DNA from: Priapulus caudatus
Taxonomy: Eukaryota; Priapulida; Priapulimorpha; Priapulimorphida; Priapulidae
Assembly (NCBI RefSeq): GCF_000485595.1
Contig: NW_014577661.1
Span: 200,063 to 225,686, forward strand
Length of the DNA stretch: 25,624 nucleotides
Direction: 5' to 3'
Numbering within the stretch: position 1 is the stretch's first letter; every line of letters starts with the position of its first letter. Positions 17,736 to 25,624 of this stretch are shown here, piece by piece. Made by a program: the position numbers and the translations under genes. The notes under the pieces were generated by a model that made no database searches, had not been told where the DNA came from, and saw only the letters and a program-made list of their open reading frames with translations.

Positions 17736-19189
17736 CTAACATCGAAAACATTTAATTCCCCGATACCGTTTGATATATAGTATATTGTAATAGCAGAAAC
17801 GCACCCGCGTATCCAGTTCGGGTTCATGGATGTGCCGCTTAAGCATTTCAGCGTATGTACGCGAGATCAATTCAAGATGTCTGAACTCTTCACTCTATGT
17901 TGGTCGATACAGCGACGGCATATAGCAGAACCGACGAGATGGTTCCTTGCCCTCAATTACACTCATTATGCTTGATGCCTACCAGTTCACACGTACGCGA
18001 TATATCACCAGCGCAGCAACGAATTCCTCACGTTGCTAGACCGTTTCTTGTGTATAGGGGGTAGCATCGCGGTTCAGAAGACGCCACGCCCCTCTATTGT
18101 AATCGTGATCAACCACACCCAAGAAAAAATTTATTCTGCGAATATTAAAGATGAATTGCTGGGCAGTCGGAATGATGAATCAGACAAGATCTCTTCAATC
18201 TCACGAGCGTTGCAGCGGAACCGAAGGTGAGAAGAGCCGTAAACTATTTAAATGTAAAACTGTTTTTTGTACGAGTTTAATTACGACGTATACCTGATGC
18301 GAGTGACCTTCGAATGATTGCCAGTGCCTGACTTCGTGATTAAAATTTATGTTCCGTAACCTACATTTTTTTGAAACCGAATACCGATCCTTACCGACCA
18401 CCGGTCACTTGGTCGTGACTGTTCGCTTAATCGTTAAAGCTAATCTATTTTTTCGCTTAATGTTATACATGACCATTAGCATATGGCATACATAACACAG
18501 CGATCTCGAGCACATTCCTGCGTATAAAGTGAGCGATCTCACCGAAAAAAAAATCCAGGATTTAGCTTTTCCAGGATTTAGCTTGACGTTATATAACTGC
18601 AATCAGCTAGCATGAACATCATCTGATCAGCATAAATTTGTGCCCTACTCGCTTTACTTATCCGGGAATTTAGCCCCCTCCGATAATAATGAATTGCCAG
18701 ATATTTGACATTTGAACGATATTTATTTCATAAGATAGTTGAATAACTGAATACAATCTTTAGGGATATATTCAGGTAAACAGCGAGCCAGTTAAATATC
18801 CGTATATACTGCATACAGATACGCATCTGACCTCCTACTGGGAATCGATGGCATATTTAAGAATATAAAATGATGAAGGTTTTCGTTACTTGTACGCTGT
18901 CATTTTCACCGGCTTGCGCCTTTTCCGTAATCTTGTTCTGTAACGTTTCCTTCTCATTTCGCCGTCGTGTTCATCTCGTCAGGAGGTGCCTTACTATCAT
19001 CATTTCCCATCTCTCCGCTGTCCTTGCCTTCATCATTTCGCGCTTGCTCTTTCTCATCTTCGTTTATCTCGCGTATCCGGTTCCTTGCTGGTAGCATATC
19101 GCGGCAACGCGTGAAATCGCAACCGGCAGTTAGATGCGATATGATATGACTACTAGGCACTTTAATTTAATTTAATTTTTTTTTTTTTT

Positions 19190-19233
19190 GGGTTAGGGTT
19201 AGGGTTTAGGTTAGGTTAAGGTTAGGGGTAGGG
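19190..19233 (+). repeat. Interstitial telomeric tract in E1
   Basis: About seven TTAGGG-like units, several degenerate, between two T runs at the centre of E1. Confidence 0.95.
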
Positions 19234-19243
19234 TTTTTTTTTT

Positions 19244-19309
19244 AAGTGCCTAGTAGTCATATCCTAAGTGCCTAGTAGTCATATCCTAAGTGCCTAGTAG
19301 TCATATCAT
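19244..19309 (+). repeat. 22-bp tandem repeats at the right arm of E1
   Basis: The unit AAGTGCCTAGTAGTCATATC plus CT occurs at 19244-19265 and 19266-19287, with a third, partly matching unit from 19288. The third is the start of the right inverted repeat, so the array is an amplification of the inner end of the arm. The left arm has only one copy. Confidence 0.9.
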
Positions 19310-19388
19310 ATCGCATCTAACTGCCGGGTGCCGTGAAATCGCTCGCTCTATACGCTGCGTGCGTGCGTGCGTGCGTTTATAATGTATT

Positions 19389-19689
19389 ATATGCATTAAA
19401 TTTTGCACAAGGGAGAGATAGTGATCCGCTAGGGGACGGCTCTGATTGGCTAATTTTCTCTCTTAATTAATTTTATTATTTTTGGCTAATTTTGTTTTAT
19501 TTTAGAATTAGGGTTAGGGTTAGGGTTAGGGTTATGATTAGGGTATGGGTTAGGGTTAGGGTTAGAGTTAGGATTAGGGTTAGGGTTAGGGTTAGGGTTA
19601 GGGATAACTGATTTCTGCAGCTACAATACACTAGTAAAGCGCCATCTCACGGATCACTATCTCTCCCCTGAGACCTACTAATATGCATT
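19389..19689. mobile_element. MULE-like MITE E2 with central TTAGGG tract
   Basis: Element 19398-19680 (283 bp) is flanked by exact 9-bp repeats ATATGCATT (19389-19397, 19681-19689). Inverted repeats GGGAGAGATAGTGATCCG lie at 19411-19428 and 19650-19667, each 13 bases inside its boundary. The left end TTTTGCACAAGGGAGAGATA resembles the E0 end. Confidence 0.85.
19508..19603 (+). repeat. Interstitial telomeric tract in E2
   Basis: About 16 TTAGGG-type units with a few variants (TTATGA, TTAGAG, TTAGGA); the longest telomeric tract in the window, centred in E2. Confidence 0.97.
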
Positions 19690-19801
19690 TGCTTCGCTGC
19701 GTTTACGCGTGCCTTCATCAATGCTGTCGTATAAACATAACGAACTTCTGCTCCGATCTTCGTGCTTTGGCAAGAAGCCGACGGAGGTTTGGCACGTGGC
19801 A

Positions 19802-19808
<7 letters not shown>

Positions 19809-19875
<67 letters not shown>

Positions 19876-19909
19876 CACACACACACTCACTCTCACACAC
19901 ACACGACAC

Positions 19910-19954
<45 letters not shown>

Positions 19955-19964
19955 CACGCAACGC

Positions 19965-20042
<78 letters not shown>

Positions 20043-20072
20043 ACACACACACACACATACACACACACACAG
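19809..20072 (+). repeat. (CA)n microsatellite, about 260 bp, with (GC)n start
   Basis: A short GC alternation leads into CA units with a few interruptions (for example at 19874, 19906 and 19954-19966). The His/Thr or Cys/Val open frames across it are artefacts. Its interruptions show segmental duplication within the tract. Confidence 0.98.
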
Positions 20073-20157
20073 TCTTGATGCTGTGCGCGGTCACTCGTAA
20101 TTGATCGAAGCGGTAGACTATACACGTGCACAACTCATTAAATGCCACCACGCGCGT

Positions 20158-20271
20158 CACCTCTCTTCTCGTCGCTCTACTTCTCTCTCTCTCTGCTCTC
20201 ATCTCTTCTCCCTCTCTCTCTCTTCTCTCTCTCATCTCTCTCTCTCTCATCTCATCTCTCTCTCTCATCTG
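20158..20271 (+). repeat. (CT)n pyrimidine tract
   Basis: A CT-rich run with TCATCTC interruptions, 85 bases after the CA tract. Leu/Ser open frames here are repeat artefacts. Confidence 0.95.
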
Positions 20272-21299
20272 GGGCGCCACTCTCCTCGCCCGCGTTAGGA
20301 ATTGTGTTCTGCATTGCAACAAGTCACGTCGCAGTTCGCATTCATTGTTCGAAGAGCAGCAATAAAATACAGCGGTCTCTCCGTGCGAATTGCCCTAATT
20401 AATAAAACAAGGTTATTCTTTACGCTAAGGTGCGAGCGGGCGGAGCGATGCAAAGATGCGACTTGTATTTTCTGAGTGAAACTCCTTTGGCCAACGCTCA
20501 TCTCTCTTAATAATAAATCAGCATTTGTTTATTTTCTCAATTGCCGTTGTCGGTGCTTCATCTTGTTATTAACCACCCTAGCACACGTGGTGCGTATGCC
20601 TCGCACTTCACATGTTCGAGAATTTTATGTACGCGATCAGTGTATAGCGCCGGTTCAAATATTCAGCAGGTATGAACGAAAGCAGCAGCGCGCAGCCAGA
20701 TATTATTTTTATTCAGAGTATAGTGCAGTGATATCAAAGAAGCAATATAAAGAAGGAGAGCAGTACAACGGTAAAAATGCTGCAACCAGTGTTACAAGTA
20801 TTAAGTCGAATTAATACACTGTTCCCTGGTTTTTTTGCCAGTTTATTGATCAAGCTGTCCTTCATTTTCAATATAAAAACAAACCGCAATGTCCTACGAT
20901 GACCATACGCTGAGATAAATGAGCGGCGGTGAAAATCTTAGGTATTTCGCTGAACACCGACGAAACATTAGTTCGCTCCGACCCACTCCGAAGTGATGGC
21001 CAGTTGCAGTTAGCTTTTCCGGTATCCCGCTGTGTAGCGCCATAAGTGGCGCTGACTCGCGTCATACTACCAGAAGTTTACTATGGTTTTCCGGTTGCTT
21101 GACCATTATTTAACCAAAAGATCTTCATGGCAACACGCGAATTGTGTGAATCATTCATTTTTGATTAGACTATAACGCATTGATTGCTTTTTGATTCATT
21201 TGATGCGATTCAATGTCTGCTGACCTGAATGAAGAGATGTATCTCGAAAGCTCGATCAATTAAACTTTAAAAAACCCTTAATTCTATACCTTGACTATT

Positions 21300-21402
21300 G
21301 TTTTATATCATATATAATATATATTATGTATATTATACATATAATATAATATTATATATAATAATATATTATAATATCATAATATTATAAATATATATAA
21401 TC
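21300..21402. repeat. AT-only low-complexity stretch
   Basis: About 100 bases of nearly pure A/T with ATATAATAT self-complementary runs. No gene. Confidence 0.85.
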
Positions 21403-22080
21403 AAAACATTGAGACGATACGATCTACTATAAGCGATGATATTATATAGTCCTGTATAACATGTAATACGAGTAAATCTTTACAGCAAAGTTCTCACGGC
21501 CACGGAGTTTTTATCTGTGCATATACATCATATAATGTCGGCTGGTTTCCAGGCCGATGATACCCATGAACCAGCACCACGTCCGAGGATAAGTTCATAT
21601 TTAACTGCTACTTACAGACATCATTTACTCTGACACAAAGCACTGATTGACTTTTCAAATATCTATATGAACAGGTAAACATCGACGGGAACGATCTATC
21701 TATTCACACCTGCCAAGACGACGCGCTACTAATATGCACACGTCTAATAAAATATGTTAAAAGTATTATACCACGTTTAGAACTTCGATGTGAAATGTAT
21801 AGCCTCGCCAAGAACTGACTTTGAAGAAGGTTCCATGATTTTTATATCGTGTCACTAATATCGACTCTGTTTCGTACATATAGATACATTATTTTTTTTA
21901 AGTTGTTTTTAAGCTGCAGACCAGGCTATAGCTCTCTGACCAATAGCCAGCATTGTATATATACAGCTATAACTACCGTTGTTATTCTATTTTAAATGTA
22001 TTCATACGTGCTAAGCACGTACCAAGAATATTTGAAGGGCAACGACTACGAACAATACAATTTGAAGGTATTTGTACATG

Positions 22081-22214
22081 TTAGAACATGCGTTGATATA
22101 CACTGTCACCGTCCAGTCCCCACACGAAGTTCGACGCTGAACTCACGCTCACTTTGCTGAGTGTACCGGAAATAGGCTGCCACTCTGTTCCAGTCGGATT
22201 TGTATCATTTATAC
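22081..22214 (-). CDS. Tectonin gene, terminal exon
   Basis: INDTNPTGTEWQPISGTLSK, then the strand containing FVWGLDGDSVYQRMF and TAA at 22083-22081. No AATAAA is visible just downstream on the minus strand. Confidence 0.9.
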
Positions 22215-25200
22215 CTGGTGGTGACAAAATAGTTCATTTATAAACGAACTGGAAAATGATATACTAGTTACTGAATTTATCATTGTATTACAAATCTATT
22301 TGAAGTCGGAATATTGTTCGAAAGAATTATAGAAGTAAGAACTACTAGGGCCTACAAGAATTATGCGAGAGCGTAAATCACTAGGTGCAAATACCGGTGC
22401 GTTTGAATATATTGTTGTTTTCATCCACGCCCCACACGACACCATCACCAGAGGAAACCTGCTTCAGTGAGCCATCCACCAGTTCCCAGCCAGTACCTGT
22501 GCGGAAATATACTCATCGAACAATACACCCATCGAACACTATTATTAGCCAGTCAACTAAATATGAACATCTGTTATAATAACGAATGCCCTGCGTGTAA
22601 GGATCGATGACTCATCGGGGGGTTTCCCAACCCGCCGCGCACGAGCGGGGAAAGCAGTGACAGACACCATCCACCGCCGCCGGCGCCACCGCGTCGGCAA
22701 CCATTGACGCTGCTTATATCGCGGTATACTTGCCTTTTTTCTTTTCCGTGTTTGACTCGAGATCTACACACACGGCACACATATCATATTACACACTACG
22801 CGTTACACACAGATCTACACACACAACGACGTAACGTCCGATATTTACATACCAATACAATATATCGCCCAATCTACACTTATAAATAACTCATCATTAA
22901 TTAACACTAATTAAAAACAACTAATTACCACGAGGTCACTTTCTGTTTGTAGCGTGCATAAACTCGAACTTAATCACGTACCTTCACCTCCGATTCCGTT
23001 GCCGGTGCCGATTCTGTAAAAGACAACGTTCGTACTATTTACTGTCCAGACTCCTGCCTGACCAACGGACACCACCTTGATCGCCTCTTGTATTACGCCT
23101 GACCAGCCCACACCGACGTGATCGGTCGCGGATATACCCAGACGGCGGACAACTTCCTGACGATCGGTTAAGCCCCACAGCTCGTTGTTGACGGAATTGA
23201 CACGGATCCAAATGAGGGGACCGCCTACATAGGGCCAGGAACCAGTTCCTATCGGGTTCGCATCAGATATGCCTGCAATGATCCGCATATATATGTTATG
23301 AGCTATTATATATGTTATGCCATAACGCAGACGAACCGTGCCACAAGAAAATCACGTTTCGTCTTCAAAAACTGAAGCATTTGTACAGAATTAACTTACC
23401 CAAAAAATACACAAGCGTTATAACCTTCATCTCATAATATACATCGTGTATCATTAGAGATGAAAAATTAATATATATACCATGTAGATAAAAGACTAGA
23501 AAACCTTTAAGGTTGATGACCCACAATGCGTTGAAGCCGGAGCTTATTAGATGCGCTTGTCCGTTTAACACTTGCCACTCGGATCCGGCTTTCCCACCAT
23601 TGTTCTGCAAAACGAACATTCATCGGCTAGCTGCCGCTACAGAGATATATGAACAACAACGAGGGGGAAACGACAGCAGTGAGTCCCTGCGGCATGGTCT
23701 GTTGATTTATCAAGTTGATCTGTTGATTTATGAGTCCGTGATACAACAGAAAAAATCCGGTAGCCAACGACATAATCGTCCTGAGTTTAGCCGATGTCGC
23801 TAAAATCAAACTCAACTCGCCGTAATTTTGCTCGATAAGCCGTTTATCAATCGCAAACGAATCAAAAACATTTCTACGTCGCCATGTCGGATTTAAATAG
23901 CGGGGACACTAAAGTGAGCGGGCACGAGTCAGCGCCTGCTGTTTTGCAAAGATTCACTGCCGTTTTCCATCATATCGCTGTTCGTATATAGTCCTATAAC
24001 GGGAGCGAAGAGCTACTCGGCTATGGCTAGATACACGACTGTAAAGACCCCCGCACACGGTGCGCATTCGGCGCGCGCCAACGGCGCTGAGCTAAACGCG
24101 CGCGCCATTTGTGCGGTGTCTTTCCATTTCGCCATTTTCCCACTTCGCCATTTGCCATTTCGCCATTAACCATTTCGCCAGTTTCCCATTTCGCCATTTT
24201 CCCACTTCGCCATTTTCCCATTTCGCCAATTTCCCATTTCGCCATTTCGCCATTTTCCCACTTCGCCAGTTTCCCATTTCGCCAATATTATATGTTGCTT
24301 CTACCCCCTGCAAGAAATTGATCCTTCCATTCTTAAAAAAGAGTCATTTCTAGGTCGTTATGGTTAGGGTTAGGGTTAGGGTTAGGGTGCCTGTACATGA
24401 TCCATATGTTTTGATATGTACGATTTCGCCTTCTTGTTCTTCAAATAAATAATTGACTCCATATCTAAAGATTCGTTAAAATGTATTAATTACAGAGGCC
24501 TACTTTTAACCCACCTTAAACAAGGGGGTGGTCGGGGAGATAGGACGAAATGGCGGAATGGGAAAATGGCGAAACGGGAAACTGGCGAAATGGCAAATGG
24601 CGAAGTGGGAATTTTTAATGGCGAAGTGGGAAAATGGCGAAATGGGAATAAACCATTTGCGCACGTAAACCAGCCCGCACACGGTGCGCATTCGGCATCG
24701 AGCCAGAAAAATCAAACACGATCGATATTTTGCGCGCGCATTCGGAGCACGCCAGCCCGCACACGGTGCGCATTACGCGCGCCGAATGCGCACCGCGTGC
24801 GGGTACCCAGCAGAGTGGGGTTAAATTATTATTGGGATACATGATTATAATTGTAACATAATATAATTATAACAATAATTATAATTGTACACATTTATAA
24901 TCGTATCTAGGGTAGAGCTAGCCTCTACGCGGCTGGCGCATACAAGACCGTAGCGACGCTGTCAGCGTCGGGCGATAATCCAAGGAAGCCGAAAAAGGGC
25001 TTTTTTTCAGTTCTACTGCCAAACCGAGACCGTGTTCCGTGTTTCATTAAAGAAATATAGATATAGAACAGTTATTCAACTAGTGGCAGGTTAGCTGCGT
25101 GGTGAATAGTTTGTCGTGTTCTCCACCATGTTTAGCCGTTATTGTTACTGTTACGCGGCACTAAACATCGAGTGTAATTGACCGGCTCGCCTAACCACGC

Positions 25201-25578
25201 AGTTTGTGCTAGGTGACGTCATCTTGTTCTGCTAGGTAGCTGATTGTTGCTAGGTCAGTCAAAATAAACCAATTCAAACTTTCAGAGAACTTTGCTGCAT
25301 GATTTATACTATTTCCACATTACAAAAATTTTACACGTCGACGCCAACGCTACATTATATTATATTATATTATATTATATTATATTATATTATATTATGT
25401 CACATTGATATCATGTGATATATTAATATTTTTTATTTTATACGGAATCTTAATTTACAACTTACACGTGTATTAGTTCTGTACCAGATCGTACCATTAT
25501 CTGTGCATCCCCAGACCCCGGCTTGTCCTATGCTGACATCACGGAGGGAAATGCCAGGTATCTGTTTCCAGAATGCAT
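22081..25578 (-). CDS. Tectonin-repeat (tachylectin-1 / fish-egg-lectin-like) protein, 5' partial, five exons
   Basis: Reading right to left, exons 25578-25466, 23604-23481, 23272-22982, 22496-22395 and 22214-22081 join in frame through GT/AG introns (phases 0, 1, 1, 1) into 253 residues and TAA. Six tectonin repeats are visible, each with W..(I/V)PG / (I/V)SVG..GVWGV / (I/V)YYR-type spacing: FWKQIPG...SIGQAGVWGCTDNGTIWYR; WQVLNG...LWVINLKGFLVFY; WPYVGG...ELWGLTDRQEVV; WSGVIQ...SVGQAGVWTVNSTNVVFYR; WELVDGSLKQVSSGDGVVWG; WQPISGTLSKVSV...FVWGLDGDSVYQRM. Six such repeats are consistent with a beta-propeller. Relatives bind glycans or LPS in innate defence, or act inside cells (TECPR proteins). 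The N-terminus lies beyond the window, so secretion cannot be judged. Confidence 0.9.
22395..22496 (-). CDS. Tectonin gene, exon 4 of those visible
   Basis: One repeat: TGWELVDGSLKQVSSGDGVV, WGVDENNNIFKRT. Phase 1 on both sides; acceptor ATTTCCGCACAG, donor GTATTT. At 102 bases it is a clean one-repeat symmetrical exon, a unit that can be duplicated without breaking frame. Confidence 0.9.
22497..22981. other. Tectonin intron between exons 3 and 4
   Basis: 485 bases with a GC-rich patch near 22615-22700 and ACACAC-rich sequence near 22765-22820. No feature identified. Confidence 0.5.
22982..23272 (-). CDS. Tectonin gene, exon 3 of those visible
   Basis: Encodes 97 codons' worth of sequence, covering two repeats: ISDANPIGTGSWPYVGG...ELWGL and VGVGWSGV...SVGQAGVWTVNSTNVVFYR. 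Phase 1 on both sides, donor GTACGT. Neighbouring exons carry one repeat each, so this one looks like two units fused by loss of an intron. Confidence 0.92.
23481..23604 (-). CDS. Tectonin gene, exon 2 of those visible
   Basis: NNGGKAGSEWQVLNG, then LISSGFNALWVINLKGFLVF and YLHG, ending at donor GTATAT in phase 1. A nearer GT after LKG would cut the repeat before its final strand, so the later donor is preferred. Confidence 0.85.
24121..24284 (+). repeat. 17-bp tandem array, left arm of E3
   Basis: About ten imperfect units alternating TTTCGCCA with TTTTCCCAC or variants. Open frames reading Pro/Phe/Ser/His or Lys/Trp/Gly/Glu repeats here are artefacts of the array. Confidence 0.92.
24363..24388 (+). 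repeat. Interstitial telomeric tract in E3
   Basis: Four perfect TTAGGG units between the opposing arrays, near the centre of E3. Confidence 0.95.
24547..24650 (+). repeat. 17-bp tandem array, right arm of E3 (inverted)
   Basis: Complementary orientation to the left array: GAAATGGCGGAATGGGAAAA and similar units. Together the two arrays can form an imperfect stem of about 100 bases. Confidence 0.9.
24756..24803. repeat. GC-rich terminal hairpin of E3
   Basis: CCCGCACACGGTGCGCATT and its near-complement AATGCGCACCGCGTGCGGG are separated by about ten bases (ACGCGCGCCG), so the right end of E3 folds on itself. Confidence 0.8.
25352..25398. repeat. (ATTAT)n pentanucleotide microsatellite
   Basis: About nine tandem five-base units, 68 bases downstream (minus-strand sense) of the first visible tectonin exon. 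Confidence 0.95.
25466..25578 (-). CDS. Tectonin gene, most upstream exon visible
   Basis: Encodes the last two bases of a split codon, then AFWKQIPGISLRDVSIGQAG, VWGCTDNGTIWYRTNTR. The acceptor is TTGTTAATCACAG and the donor an ideal GTAAGT in phase 0, which fits the next exon exactly. The phase 1 entry means at least one more exon lies beyond the right edge. Confidence 0.88.
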
Positions 25579-25624
25579 CTGTGATTAACAAACGTTCGTT
25601 ATCAATGCAGTGTACGTAACATAC

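Larger units (their letters stand above)
19111..19342. mobile_element. MULE-like MITE E1 with central TTAGGG tract
   Basis: Element 19121-19332 (212 bp) has perfect 40-bp inverted repeats (19123-19162 and 19288-19327, beginning CCGGCAGTTAGATGCG). It is flanked by the exact 10-bp repeat GTGAAATCGC (19111-19120, 19333-19342). The interior is a T run, a telomeric tract (19190-19233), another T run and tandem 22-bp units. Confidence 0.88.
11718..22080. other. 10.4-kb region without a recognisable gene
   Basis: Between the NCAPH stop and the tectonin stop I find no exon resembling a known family on either strand. The region holds transposon-derived elements, microsatellites and AT-rich DNA. Intervals 12719-13370, 14150-16335, 16674-17683, 17733-19110 and 20275-22080 contain nothing I can name beyond scattered low-complexity DNA. 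Small unsupported exons could have been missed. Confidence 0.55.
24050..24803. mobile_element. Large inverted-repeat element E3 with telomeric centre, in tectonin intron
   Basis: The left end CCCGCACACGGTGCGCATT (from 24050) recurs in inverted form at the right end (24781-24803) and as direct copies at 24674 and 24756. Inside, a left array of 17-bp TTTCGCCATTTTCCCAC-type units (24121-24284) faces a right array of the complementary GGCGAAATGGGAAAAT type (24547-24650). The centre has a TTAGGG tract. No convincing target duplication. It lies within the 1861-base intron between the first two visible tectonin exons. Confidence 0.7.

Noticed and set aside
18955-19160. Minus-strand Lys/Glu-rich frame (NRIREINEDEKEQARNDEGK region) with a possible donor A|GTAAGG
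   Set aside because: The candidate acceptor has no pyrimidine tract, no neighbouring exon was found, and the sequence is low complexity. Possibly coding, but not supportable.
19678-20322. Long minus-strand frame rich in Cys-Val and plus-strand frames rich in His-Thr
   Set aside because: These are translations of the CA microsatellite and carry no sign of selection for protein.
20476-20814. 112-residue plus-strand frame
   Set aside because: No recognisable domain or splice context, and composition like the surrounding intergenic DNA.
23627-23815. Minus-strand frame starting MSLATGFFLLYHG as a signal-peptide exon for the tectonin gene, with a TATA-like box near 23895
   Set aside because: No phase 0 donor of reasonable quality follows it, and the exon at 25466-25578 joins the exon at 23604 exactly in phase 0 and continues the tectonin repeat pattern. 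The gene therefore starts beyond the right edge.
24027-24353. Frames with repeated KWRNGKLAKWE or FRHFPISPF-like units, and the matching ones at 24506-24715
   Set aside because: They arise from the 17-bp tandem arrays of E3; all frames of the array stay open because of its composition.

Overview
This is animal nuclear DNA. The evidence is spliced genes with GT/AG introns of roughly 170 to 2000 bases, TTAGGG-type telomeric repeats, long microsatellites and many short inverted-repeat elements. A 10-base N run at 13994-14003 shows it comes from a scaffolded assembly. A marine, possibly non-bilaterian invertebrate such as a sponge or cnidarian fits the repeats and the tectonin lectin-type gene, but the sequence alone does not fix the phylum. 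Most short open frames are not genes; the real coding sequence lies in short exons that must be spliced.

Region 1 (807-11717, + strand) is a complete 16-exon gene for condensin complex subunit 2 (NCAPH, barren/Cnd2 kleisin). The reconstructed protein has 742 residues, close to the roughly 741 of the human protein, and every exon junction keeps frame. Its introns hold several non-autonomous DNA transposons: an 803-bp inverted-repeat element in intron 3, a small TA-flanked element in intron 10, members of a short MITE family in introns 6, 11 and 13, a 34-bp perfect palindrome in intron 12, and a diverged copy of the end of exon 13 in intron 13.

Region 2 (11718-22080) is about 10.4 kb with no gene I can recognise. 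It holds inverted-repeat elements, a 401-bp snap-back palindrome with 6-bp target duplications, TA, ATT, CA and CT microsatellites, a 54-bp tandem duplication and the assembly gap.

Region 3 (22081-25578, - strand) is the 3' part of a tectonin-repeat (TECPR / fish-egg-lectin / tachylectin-1-like) gene. Five exons encode six tectonin repeats and a stop; the 5' end lies beyond the right edge. Its largest intron contains a 750-bp inverted-repeat element.

The most unusual signal is that all four TTAGGG tracts in the window lie on the same strand and in the middle of an inverted-repeat element (11782-12099, 19121-19332, 19398-19680, about 24050-24803). Three of these have 9-10 bp target-site duplications, and their ends share a GCACC-(N)-GGNAG core. 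They look like one MULE-like MITE group that carries telomeric repeats in its centre. One copy also carries a decayed tRNA-like segment with a perfect B box. Except that the insertions lie in and between the two genes, I see no functional link between condensin and the tectonin gene.
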